Shown here one piece after another: positions 17,313-25,428 of a DNA stretch of 64,000 nt. Below the pieces are notes generated by a model that did not search any database, was not told where the DNA came from, and saw only the letters and a program-made list of their open reading frames with translations. The stretch covers positions 62,001-126,000 of the forward strand of contig CANMTP010000005.1 of the NCBI GenBank assembly GCA_947500845.1. Direction: 5' to 3'. Numbering within the stretch: position 1 is the first letter of the stretch; every line of letters starts with the position of its first letter. Both the position numbers and the translations under genes were made by a program. The stretch is from an uncultured Aquimarina sp. Lineage in GTDB: Bacteria > Bacteroidota > Bacteroidia > Flavobacteriales > Flavobacteriaceae.

Positions 17313-18842
17313 TTATTCCTTTAATTGTTTCAATCTGTCAATTGCATTTTGGTTTTCAGGATTTAATTCCAACGACTTTTTAAAGTTAGAAATAGCATTT
17401 TTAAAATCCTTATTGTACAAATAGCTTTCAGCTAAACTATCATATAGATTTGCTGATTTTGGATATATATGTAAAGCTAACAAAAAGACATTAACACCTT
17501 GTTTTATCGTTTTACGATTAAATGACAATCGTAAACCTAATGTGTTTAGCATGCCTTCTTGAAGCTCCAGTTTTGGATGTTTCGCTATAACTTTTTTATA
17601 TAACGGAATTAAATCTTGATAGCCTTGATTGAGTGCTATATCGTTAAAATCTTTATAATCGAATTCCTTTGTATCTTTTTGTTTCATTTTTTTTGAAATC
17701 AAAGTTTCAGAAAAACCATTTTGATAAGGGCTATTTTCAATGAATTCCTTCGCAGAGTTGTCATTTTCTAAAGTCGCATTTAGAAACTGTAAGGTATGTT
17801 CCGAAAGTAGTTTATAGGAAGCCATAATTTTAATATCACTTTTGTCTTGTCTCTTATCTCTGGTGGCGAATAAAATACCAATAGAACCGAAATAGGAATG
17901 TGTTAGGTCGTGAAATTTGTAACTGTAAACATTACTATATTGCAAAGAGTCATATAGTTGAAATTTATAATTCAATTCGGCAGGGATTTTATCGCTAGTC
18001 AAAACTTCTTCTGGAATTTCTTTTTGAGCAAAATGTATATATGGAATAGTAAACTTATCTAAATTAAAATAAGGTGATTTTTCCAAGACAGTGTAATTGT
18101 ATCTTTCAGCCCCATCTAAACTCACTATTGAGCTTACATTCTTATTTTTCATAACCGTTATAGCATTGGATAGTCCTCCAAAACTAAATCCCATAAGTGC
18201 TATCTTATCAAAATCTATACTTTCATACTTATAAATTTCTTTTAAGAGAAATTCTACATCTCTGGATTGTGTTTCCATATCTTTTGTGGTTGCCCCTTCT
18301 AACCATCTTGTATCTGTTCCTCTTGATGGACTTGATATCACTACGAAACCATTACTTGCTAAATATTCGAATAATGCAAAATTTTCAATTGATGAGGATT
18401 GATAGCTTGGTGCATAAACTACTACAGGGAATTTCCCTTCTAAAAATTTGGCATTTGAAAAAGCATTTACTTTTTCAGACAAATGGGCTCTATTTTGAGG
18501 TGTATCCCCTAAGTCAGAAAACCAATCTAGTAAAAATTCATTTGGTAAGTTTTTCCATTCTTCCTCTTCTTTTAAAATCTCTAAATAATCCAAAACAGCT
18601 AACTGCTTGGAATTATTATTTTCAATTGTTGCAGGATACCAAATGCTAATAGGAATTGGTCTATTTACAAATTGATTGTTGAATTCATTATGTATTCTGT
18701 AGATTCTTGTACTATCGATAGCAGTATAATGTTTAAACCCTACTTTATGTTTTCCGCTATTTAGATTTATTTCTTTTAACGATGTCTGTCCATAAGATAC
18801 CGTGGCTAGGATGATACAGATTATCAATATTGCTACTCGCAT
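17313..18842 (-). CDS. Exported alpha/beta hydrolase with C-terminal TPR
   Basis: About 509 residues from the ATG at 18842 (MRVAILIICIILATVSYGQ, a signal peptide); the frame extends to a GTG at 18863. The catalytic domain resembles platelet-activating-factor acetylhydrolase/dienelactone hydrolase: FPVVVYAPSYQSSS, then the nucleophile elbow GFSFGG (about residue 220 of the mature numbering), and a candidate histidine in HDLTHSYFG. The last 75 residues contain a TPR (AESYLYNKDFKNAISNFKKS...). Probably periplasmic ester or lipid hydrolase; substrate unknown. Single-gene array unit. Confidence 0.7.
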   Translation of the reverse strand: MRVAILIICIILATVSYGQTSLKEINLNSGKHKVGFKHYTAIDSTRIYRIHNEFNNQFVNRPIPISIWYPATIENNNSKQLAVLDYLEILKEEEEWKNLPNEFLLDWFSDLGDTPQNRAHLSEKVNAFSNAKFLEGKFPVVVYAPSYQSSSIENFALFEYLASNGFVVISSPSRGTDTRWLEGATTKDMETQSRDVEFLLKEIYKYESIDFDKIALMGFSFGGLSNAITVMKNKNVSSIVSLDGAERYNYTVLEKSPYFNLDKFTIPYIHFAQKEIPEEVLTSDKIPAELNYKFQLYDSLQYSNVYSYKFHDLTHSYFGSIGILFATRDKRQDKSDIKIMASYKLLSEHTLQFLNATLENDNSAKEFIENSPYQNGFSETLISKKMKQKDTKEFDYKDFNDIALNQGYQDLIPLYKKVIAKHPKLELQEGMLNTLGLRLSFNRKTIKQGVNVFLLALHIYPKSANLYDSLAESYLYNKDFKNAISNFKKSLELNPENQNAIDRLKQLKE

Positions 18843-18914
18843 AGTTTTTGAATAAGTGTTCACATTAAAGATGCAATAGTTTGATGATTGTTACAGGCCT
18901 TTTTTTAGCTTGGA

Positions 18915-18980
18915 GGTAACGTCTCTTGTATAGTGCCTTTGTATCTCATAGGGTGCATATGCACTATACAATTTGTTAGT
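18915..18980 (-). other. attC-like short junction with 11-bp perfect arms
   Basis: The clearest short junction. The arms TTGTATAGTGC (18926-18936) and GCACTATACAA (18961-18971) are perfect inverted repeats around a 24-base loop. On the gene strand the site reads ACTAACAAATTGTATAGTGC at its start and ends GAGACGTTACC. Size (66 bases), AAC/GTT ends and hairpin agree with an integron attC site, but the R-box consensus is not exact. It separates the hydrolase gene from a lipoprotein gene. Confidence 0.5.
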
Positions 18981-18985
18981 AAATG

Positions 18986-19606
18986 TTATTTTAATAAATC
19001 AACAAAAGGATTGTTTGTATATAACTCACTATCAATAGCAAAATAATTTCTATTGGCGAGTATTTTACCTTTTGTAGATAAAGAATCAATTTTAATAAAA
19101 CGTATATCAGAGATATATCCTACAAATTCTAAGTTTCCATAATCCTTGTAATCAAATTCTATAATGTTCTTATCAGTTTTAATCTCTTTAAATTTCATTG
19201 AATCATTGATTTTCTGTAAATAAAGAAAAGTCACACTTCTTGAATAAACTTTTTCTTTAGCAATACTATCAGCAGGCGAGAAAAAACTAATTCTACCTTT
19301 TAAAATAGAATCACCTTTCAGTTCCTCAACGTTTAGTTCATAAAATTTGCTTTTTGAGCTATCTAGAATTCCTTTTTCATAAAATCTCCATTCATTCCAA
19401 AAGGTGTCTTTTTTCTTAGATACATACCCTTGATATTCCTCAGTCGTATCATTTTCGTTAGTATAAGCTATGTTTATTTTTCGATATAACTTTGTAGTAT
19501 CTAACTCTATTTTATTTTGTTCAGAATCAGTTATTTGAGAAGTCTTTTTTTTGCAAGAAATAAATAAAATAAATATTAGGAGATATATTATTTGGGTTTC
19601 TTTCAT
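18986..19606 (-). CDS. Putative lipoprotein of unknown function
   Basis: A 206-residue lipoprotein with a compact signal (IYLLIFILFISCKKK, Cys18). The mature part is Lys/Asp/Ser-rich with likely beta strands (KINIAYTNENDTTEEYQGYV; RSVTFLYLQKIND). No family recognised. Single-gene unit between a short junction and a type A repeat. Confidence 0.5.
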   Translation of the reverse strand: MKETQIIYLLIFILFISCKKKTSQITDSEQNKIELDTTKLYRKINIAYTNENDTTEEYQGYVSKKKDTFWNEWRFYEKGILDSSKSKFYELNVEELKGDSILKGRISFFSPADSIAKEKVYSRSVTFLYLQKINDSMKFKEIKTDKNIIEFDYKDYGNLEFVGYISDIRFIKIDSLSTKGKILANRNYFAIDSELYTNNPFVDLLK

Positions 19607-19617
19607 TTTGAATATTT

Positions 19618-20062
19618 GCTAACAATTGCATATGTTTAAAAGTAAACATATTTTAAATGTAGCAATTGTTATAATTTTTGTTATAAAAATACTTAAAACA
19701 TTTGTATCTCTCTACCAGTGCTCCTATAATACATCCAAATAAATGACCCCAGGTACGTATGCATATTTGTATTGATAGCGTTTTAGAGATCGAGCAAACG
19801 AGTATGCGTATTTATCTGCCATTGCTTACCCGCTGGAAAAAATTTTAAAATTTACCATTAATACTGTGCAAAGTCAAAAAGGGGTATTACTTTCATGTAT
19901 TTTATCGTTGAAATCCTTTTTAAGGTATCAAATAAGGCGTTTAGAACATTGTTAGATACTTAAGATAAATATAATATTGCTCACAAAAAACAGGGCCTAG
20001 ATCATCGATTTTTTAAGCAATATTATTCTTTTAAGGACCTGTGCAACGGTTACCATTGTTAC
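19618..20062 (-). repeat. Array spacer repeat, type A copy 6 (subtype A2)
   Basis: About 445 bases. Starts GCTAACAATTGCATATG, has TAAATGACCCCAGGTACGTATGC, GCGTTTTAGAGATCGAGCA and AGATCATCGATTTTTTAAGC, and ends AACGGTTACCATTGTTACC. Very similar to copy 5 in its second half. Confidence 0.85.
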
Positions 20063-20068
20063 CCACAG

Positions 20069-20965
20069 TTACTTTTCCGAAATGCTCATCACTTCTTCTA
20101 ATAATGGTGGCAATCCGCTTGGGTTTATATTGTAGTTATTCCAAAAGCTCAAAACACAACTTATATAATTATCCCGAACTTTTTCTGAAATGTAATAAAT
20201 TGTTAAATTCTTTCCGCCTGACATTGATACTAAAATAGAAGTAACTCCAGTAAAATCATAATATACTTTTTTTGCTTTGGTCGGTACATCTTCAAAAATA
20301 ATACCCACGTCTTTTTCCGAGATTACTTTTCCGCCATTTTTTATTTTCGTCGCTTTAAGCTGGTTTTGAATTAATAAATCGGCACTTTCTTTTGTTTTAT
20401 GAACAGACCAATTCATTTGTCCGTAATAAGGGCATTGAATATTATTTATATTCATCCAATTACAGTTGCCTCCTAATTCAATTTCCCGACCTGCAAAATT
20501 TATGTTATCGGTTTTTATCGAGCTGAAACAAGTTTTTGGGATTTTATCGGCTAATATCAAATCAATCATTTTCCTCTCAAACTCTGGATTATCTGAATTA
20601 TAATAACCAAACCAAAAGATTGAAATTCGATTGTCATTGTTTTTAACGAAGTAATTTACACTAACTGAAACCAAGTCATTTTCGAACTCCTCTCGTTTGA
20701 CCACTTTGTAATTCTCAAAATTTAATTGTTTGTCACTTTCTATAACATCTTTCTTCTTTATTCTGTTTTTTCGATAAGCCTTCTTAAGATTTTTATCATT
20801 GAATTCGGAAGATATATTTTGGCTGGTAAAATCTATTCCATCAACATTATAAAATGTTGTTCCACTATTGTGTATTGCTCGAAGTCTATCGAACAGCTCT
20901 TCGTTCTGCCCAAAACTTGTTTGGCAAACGATAAATAATATAAAAATTGCAATCTTTTTTTTCAT
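20069..20965 (-). CDS. Exported protein of unknown function
   Basis: A 298-residue protein with a standard signal peptide (MKKKIAIFILFIVCQTSFGQ). The mature part has mixed secondary structure and a conserved-looking central region with two cysteines near each other (ELGGNCNWMNINNIQCPYYG). No domain recognised. Its ATG follows the stop of the lipoprotein gene upstream without a gap, so the two form a two-gene unit and probably act together outside the cytoplasm. Confidence 0.6.
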   Translation of the reverse strand: MKKKIAIFILFIVCQTSFGQNEELFDRLRAIHNSGTTFYNVDGIDFTSQNISSEFNDKNLKKAYRKNRIKKKDVIESDKQLNFENYKVVKREEFENDLVSVSVNYFVKNNDNRISIFWFGYYNSDNPEFERKMIDLILADKIPKTCFSSIKTDNINFAGREIELGGNCNWMNINNIQCPYYGQMNWSVHKTKESADLLIQNQLKATKIKNGGKVISEKDVGIIFEDVPTKAKKVYYDFTGVTSILVSMSGGKNLTIYYISEKVRDNYISCVLSFWNNYNINPSGLPPLLEEVMSISEK

Positions 20966-21376
20966 TTATTCTGCGATTGTAAAAGTGTAAATTGGTTTTC
21001 CTTTATTATTAATTCCTTTTGCCCAATTTTCAGATTTATATGGGTCATTCATTTTTATTCCGTTGACTGGAAAAATAGTGAACTTGTTAAACCATTTTTG
21101 AGGGTTTTCAGTATCCTTTTCATATCCAACTTGCCTTGTCAAAATACTATCTTTGGGCAAAACAGTAAATGCATTATTCATTTCAAACGGTTCTGCAGAA
21201 CTGCGTTTTATTACAGATACCTGAAAATTAATTGGTTTTTCTGAATTGTTTTTAACGTAAAATGTTGTTGGATATTTTTTACTTTCGGGAAATGGGATTA
21301 GAATACCACAACTTGTCATAAATACCGAAATTAAAATTATAGCAATGTTTTTTTCATAATGTTCGTTAAGATACAT
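20966..21376 (-). CDS. Putative lipoprotein, first gene of a pair
   Basis: A 136-residue frame. The hydrophobic segment KNIAIILISVFMTSC fits a lipoprotein signal with Cys at about residue 23. The in-frame start (MYLNEHYEKN...) is atypical: a nearby ATG followed by an A-run would give a textbook MKKNIAII start if one more A were present, so the start may be altered or the run may carry a one-base deletion. The rest (YPTTFYVKNNSEKPINFQVS) suggests a small beta-sandwich. Directly followed by the exported-protein gene. Confidence 0.45.
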   Translation of the reverse strand: MYLNEHYEKNIAIILISVFMTSCGILIPFPESKKYPTTFYVKNNSEKPINFQVSVIKRSSAEPFEMNNAFTVLPKDSILTRQVGYEKDTENPQKWFNKFTIFPVNGIKMNDPYKSENWAKGINNKGKPIYTFTIAE

Positions 21377-21420
21377 AGTTTACACAAGTTAAAGATTAGG
21401 TGTTTACATTAAATTAGTTT

Positions 21421-21571
21421 CTAACTTTGTAGATTGATGTTTGTTTCTTCATTGTTTTTCATCAAAGTACCCTAAAAATACATTTCTATAATAGGCTTTC
21501 CAAATACCATTTTCTAGTTCTTCGACACCTACATATTTTCCTTTTAAAGCTGCTGTTAAGTATACCCAATT
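21421..21571 (-). pseudogene. Transposase remnant, C-terminal piece (IS481/integrase-like)
   Basis: On the minus strand an open stretch of 41 codons (21571-21449) reads NWVYLTAALKGKYVGVEELE, then NGIWKAYYRNVFLGYFDEK, resembling the small C-terminal barrel of DDE integrase-type transposases of Bacteroidota. After a one-base shift in an A-run the frame continues EETNINLQS to a stop at 21421. There is no start codon or catalytic domain. The family is named from memory of the motif and needs a database search. Confidence 0.5.
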
Positions 21572-21582
21572 TATCTAAAATA

Positions 21583-21933
21583 TAAGCCGGATTGAGAATT
21601 TCTATATCTAAATAAATGACCCCAGGGTGCGTATGCATATTTGTGTTGATTGCGCTTTAGAGATCGGGTAAACGAGTGTATGTATTTATCTGCCATTACT
21701 TACCAGCCGGAAAAATTAAAATTTACTGGGAATACTGTTCAAACTCAGACTGGCGTGCTATTTGCATATATTTTAATGTTGAAATCAATTTTAAGACCTG
21801 TAATAAGGCGTTTAGAACAACTTTATATCTATACCATATTATAAATATCACCAACATCAATCATCGCTTACATTGGAGATGTGGAATCGGATATTTACTT
21901 TTTAAGGATATGTGCAAGAGTTACTGGTGTTAG
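21583..21933 (-). repeat. Array spacer repeat, type A copy 7 (subtype A1, truncated)
   Basis: About 350 bases, lacking the gene-upstream end, which is replaced by the transposase remnant. The remaining core is nearly identical to copy 4 at 13903 and ends GTTACTGGTGTTAGC just beyond the stop of the nuclease gene. The truncation fits an insertion that deleted the boundary. Confidence 0.85.
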
Positions 21934-21951
21934 CTATTGGCTTTGTGTACA

Positions 21952-23796
21952 TTATTTGCTCAATGCTTTAATTATTCGTTCTTCGTTTATTACAATATCA
22001 CGGAATAAAACGTGCGGAAACTCTGTGTATTTTGATGTTTTAAAAGCCTCTAAAATATTCGATAGAGTAGAAGCTGTCATAAGTGATAAATTCATTTCTG
22101 TGTCCATTTCGCAATCAGTTACAAAATCATCGCTAAACTCTGGTGCGACAAGTAGAATTTTGACAATTCGCAAGTCATTTTTAAGAGCCACGTTTTGATA
22201 AGACTTTAATTGTCTTGAAACTGTACTGAATTTATTATAACCTCTTTCTTTAATTGTTTTACATTCTACAATAATTATTTCATTGTTGTCAAGGTTTAAA
22301 AGAATATCCATCATATCCTTTTTGGTGTTTAGCTTGTTTTTGAAAGTGTCATCAACATTAAACCCTAAACCTTTGAAAATAACTTTGGTCAACTCCTCAA
22401 ATTTTAAACCCAATTCACTTTCTTTTACTGTAATTCCGTTTTCTTTTAACAAGTTGAGATTTCGATAAGCAACATTCTCGAAATTCTCTAAATATAAATT
22501 CTCAACATCTTTGTAATGTTCAAGAATATTTAAAATATCATCGCCACGTTGCTTAATTCCATTGTCTTTGATGAACTTTGCTAAATCTAGCTTAACTATT
22601 AAGTCTAAAATATCTCTTGGTTTGATATTGTAATCAAGCAAAAAGTCCGCTTTTAAAACATACTCTTCTTGTAATTCAAATTGTTCTTTAATCTGTTCGT
22701 TCAATTTTGGAAGAGATTGGTTCAATTCAGATAGTAATTTATCAAAACCGTCTAAAGAAATACCAACTTTTTCGTCACGCTCAACATTTTCGAAGTGTTC
22801 AATTAGACTACTAATTTTGTCTTCTAAAACACTTCCCTTAAGGTTTGAAATATTTAAGCCTTTTTCGCAAAGTTCATTTAGAGTCTTTTTCTTTTCTGTT
22901 AACGTACTTCCCGGTTTATAAATATCTTCCAAAAGTAGATTTGTAAAAGAAACTCCTTCTTTGATTATTTCCTCGATTTTTTGAGAATAAGTGAGTTTTC
23001 TGTCAATATTATGTTCTCGACAAATTTGGTTGATTATTGGTTCTCTTAAAAGTTTTAAAGTTCTACGATAGAATTTTTCCGCTACTTCTTTTTCTCTTAC
23101 TCTGCGTAACATTCTAACCATCTCGTCCGCTACGTAAATCGTATTTTCTTTATTTGAGAAGAATATGACACCAATATTTTTTAAACCTTTTATAACTTCT
23201 TGAATATCTATTTTTTTGATTGGTAAAATTGAGTAGTTAATCAATTTTACTTCTTCTTGGGATAACCCTAATTGCCTTGAAAGTGTCAGAATTATGGATA
23301 ATTCGTCTGAAGTTATTTTTGCATCTCTGTTGTTCTCAATATCATTATGATATGCTGTGTGCAAACAAGCCTTATAAATTTTGTAATCTCTTTTTCGTGT
23401 TGCACTCAATTCTGATTTATCATCGTCAAAATCAGCATTTAGAGTTTTAATCCGGCTTTCCAGATGTTTGATTTCTGTATCGTACAATCTTGAAAACCAA
23501 TCTTGTTTCATTATGCAATTCCCATCACGAATTATGATGTCGATTAGAATATCTAACTGTGAAGTAATTTCTTGAAACTCACATTTAATATGTTCTTGAA
23601 ATTCGCCTGCGGTTAAGTCGAATATTTTAGAGATATTTTGATTATCAACAGATTTCAAGCCTTTGTCTGACGAGCTTAAAATCTTGTCGATTGCTTTAGC
23701 ATTCTTTGGGTCTTTAGATATTATATTGTCAATAATTTTAATAAATGAGTTTTTTTCTATCGAACCAAGTTTATCCAAAATTTTCTCTAATTTCAT
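21952..23796 (-). CDS. TerB-like/PD-(D/E)XK nuclease-domain protein, possible defence factor
   Basis: A 614-residue cytoplasmic protein, the longest of the array. About residues 138-190 (AKITSDELSIILTLSRQLGLSQEE) resemble a TerB-like helical domain. A long mostly helical middle follows. The C-terminal region carries a restriction-endonuclease-type core: Asp497 in MDILLNL, then IIIVECK with Glu511 and Lys513, the D...E-x-K arrangement of PD-(D/E)XK nucleases, preceded by the Mrr-like LKFEELTKVIFKGLGF. Such fusions often restrict foreign DNA. That role is inference; no partner methylase or ATPase is adjacent. It is the unit at the high-coordinate end of the array. Confidence 0.65.
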   Translation of the reverse strand: MKLEKILDKLGSIEKNSFIKIIDNIISKDPKNAKAIDKILSSSDKGLKSVDNQNISKIFDLTAGEFQEHIKCEFQEITSQLDILIDIIIRDGNCIMKQDWFSRLYDTEIKHLESRIKTLNADFDDDKSELSATRKRDYKIYKACLHTAYHNDIENNRDAKITSDELSIILTLSRQLGLSQEEVKLINYSILPIKKIDIQEVIKGLKNIGVIFFSNKENTIYVADEMVRMLRRVREKEVAEKFYRRTLKLLREPIINQICREHNIDRKLTYSQKIEEIIKEGVSFTNLLLEDIYKPGSTLTEKKKTLNELCEKGLNISNLKGSVLEDKISSLIEHFENVERDEKVGISLDGFDKLLSELNQSLPKLNEQIKEQFELQEEYVLKADFLLDYNIKPRDILDLIVKLDLAKFIKDNGIKQRGDDILNILEHYKDVENLYLENFENVAYRNLNLLKENGITVKESELGLKFEELTKVIFKGLGFNVDDTFKNKLNTKKDMMDILLNLDNNEIIIVECKTIKERGYNKFSTVSRQLKSYQNVALKNDLRIVKILLVAPEFSDDFVTDCEMDTEMNLSLMTASTLSNILEAFKTSKYTEFPHVLFRDIVINEERIIKALSK

Positions 23797-23833
23797 AATG
23801 TTTAATATTTAGTGCTGATGTTGGTTTAGCTTG

Positions 23834-23950
23834 TGGCTAACATTTGTATAGGTATAAAAAGAAATATAATTTAAGTATGGCAACTGCTATTATTTCCATA
23901 ATTAAAATACTTAAAAACATTTACCCATACCTCTTTCTACAAAATTCGAC
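23834..23950 (-). repeat. Array spacer repeat, type A copy 8 (fragment)
   Basis: Only the gene-upstream end of the type A repeat is present: GGCTAACATTTGTATAGG, GGCAACTGCTATTATTTCC, AAAATACTTAAAAACATTT. The remainder is missing. It marks the high-coordinate edge of the array, next to the 111-base tandem repeats. Confidence 0.65.
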
Positions 23951-24031
23951 AATAACTTTTATAGTTCTTTACGGATTTCCACATTAGGGTTGTATTTTTT
24001 GGCGTTGTAAGTGTTTAGTACGTGTATAAAA

Positions 24032-24552
24032 AGACTACTTCGTCGTACCTCCTCGTAGTGACGGGGTGTTCGTCATTGCGATTCGCCTCGAGCGAAGAAG
24101 CAATCTTTTTACTAGGAGTGAGATAGTTTTTTCATAGCAAGCAGACTAATTAGTCATACCTCCTCGTAGTGACGGGGTGGGGTGTTCGTCATTGCGATTC
24201 GCCTCGAGCGAAGAAGCAATCTTTTTACTAGGAGTGAGATAGTTTTTTCATAGCAAGCAGACTACTTAGTCGTACCTCCTCGTAGTGACGGGGTGTACGT
24301 CATTGCGATTCGCCTCGAGCGAAGAAGCAATCTTTTTATTAAGAGTAAAATAGTTTTTTCATAGTCAGCAGACTACTTCGTCGTACCTCCTGGTAGTGAC
24401 GGTATGCTTATCATTGCGATTCGCGGCAAGCGAAGAAGCAATCTTTTTACCAGGAGTGAGATAGTTTTTTCATAGCTGAAAGATTACTTCGTCCTTTCGG
24501 TCCTCGTAAAGACGATGTATTCTTTATCGCGAGTGTAGCGAAGCAATCTTAA
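24032..24552. repeat. 111-bp tandem repeat, about 4.7 units
   Basis: Units start at 24032, 24143, 24259, 24370 and 24481, that is every 111 bases except for one 116-base unit carrying a GGGGT duplication. Each contains ATTGCGATTCGC opposed to GCGAAGAAGCAAT, a dyad typical of dispersed Bacteroidota repeats, and a TAGTTTTTTCATAGC segment. The last unit is diverged. No frame is kept open, so it is non-coding. Spacers are not unique, so this is not a CRISPR array. Confidence 0.9.
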
Positions 24553-24657
24553 ATAACTTCACATGAATAAAAGCTGCATTCTAGTACTATTTAAGTACTT
24601 CCCGTTTATTGCATAATGTTTCCTGTAGCAAACCATAGCTATCCCGTAACCTCAACA

Positions 24658-24867
24658 CCTATTCCCGTTGAACGGGAAGGGATCGTATGCCAACGGGAAA
24701 GACAAATCACCCTACGGGGAAGGTCTCAATACCTACGGGAATGGTTCATGTGCTAACGGGAATAGCATATAACCCTACGGGAAGGGTCTAAATACCTACG
24801 GGAAAGTATTATATGCTAACGGGAATAGCATATCACCCTACGGGGAGGGTGTGTATCGTAACGGGAC
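24658..24867. repeat. 21-bp tandem repeat, ten units with ACGGG core
   Basis: Ten consecutive 21-base units end in a core (C)(T/A)ACGGG(A/G)A while the other bases vary. Every third unit tends to be alike (CCCTACGGG, ACCTACGGG, GCTAACGGG), giving a higher-order 63-base rhythm. All six frames contain stops, so it is not a peptide repeat. Two helical turns per unit put every core on the same DNA face, as in iteron-like protein-binding arrays. No replication or partition gene is nearby. Confidence 0.9.
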
Positions 24868-24924
24868 TTTGTATAATAAGGCAGTGACGATGATGGGGAG
24901 AGTTACGAATATAGTTATACTGAC

Positions 24925-25401
24925 CTATAAAGCCTTTTTCTTTTCTTTAAATAATTCCAGAGCTTCTTTGGATAGCTTATCTTTTGGGATATAGAAGAGA
25001 TTAGCCCCGGATCTGGCGGCTACAGCATGCCGATCCACATGCAGATAGAACATCGTTTTACTTTCATCGATCTTTTTAATGGTGGTCCAATCCCGTTTTT
25101 CGATATCGTTTTTATTTCTATGCTTCAAAATGATTTCATTTTCGGTAAAGGTGACATCTGCATCGAAGCCAATGATAGGTGGCATGATGAAAGCCATCAA
25201 TATATACAGGAAAAACACAATGCTGCATAGTATCAAAAAATAGATCATCCCCGAAATGAAAATACCTTGATTCTCTAATGGATTGGCATACCCAATTAGT
25301 AAAGAGGCTGCCAAATATAAATACATCGATTTCTTAAAGAATTGATAGAACTTACCTTTGAGTGCATATTTAAAATTTACTACTATTCTTATAGTAACCA
25401 T
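24925..25401 (-). CDS. YcxB-like membrane protein
   Basis: A 158-residue protein with two hydrophobic segments near residues 30-50 and 55-75, followed by a cytoplasmic domain: ENEIILKHRNKNDIEKRDWT, then LFYIPKDKLSKEALELF. This fits the YcxB-like family (two helices, then a small beta domain). Function of the family is unknown. It lies 27 bases after another small membrane protein gene and is likely co-transcribed with it. Confidence 0.65.
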   Translation of the reverse strand: MVTIRIVVNFKYALKGKFYQFFKKSMYLYLAASLLIGYANPLENQGIFISGMIYFLILCSIVFFLYILMAFIMPPIIGFDADVTFTENEIILKHRNKNDIEKRDWTTIKKIDESKTMFYLHVDRHAVAARSGANLFYIPKDKLSKEALELFKEKKKAL

Positions 25402-25428
25402 GATTATTTTGATGTTTTAAGATGATCA

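Noticed and set aside
23950..24031. Minus-strand frame reading FIHVLNTYNAKKYNP before the 111-bp repeats
   Set aside because: Only about 25 codons without start; no family recognised, could be chance.
24032..24867. CRISPR array
   Set aside because: The 111-bp and 21-bp periods have no unique spacers of constant length between identical repeats, and no cas genes are present.
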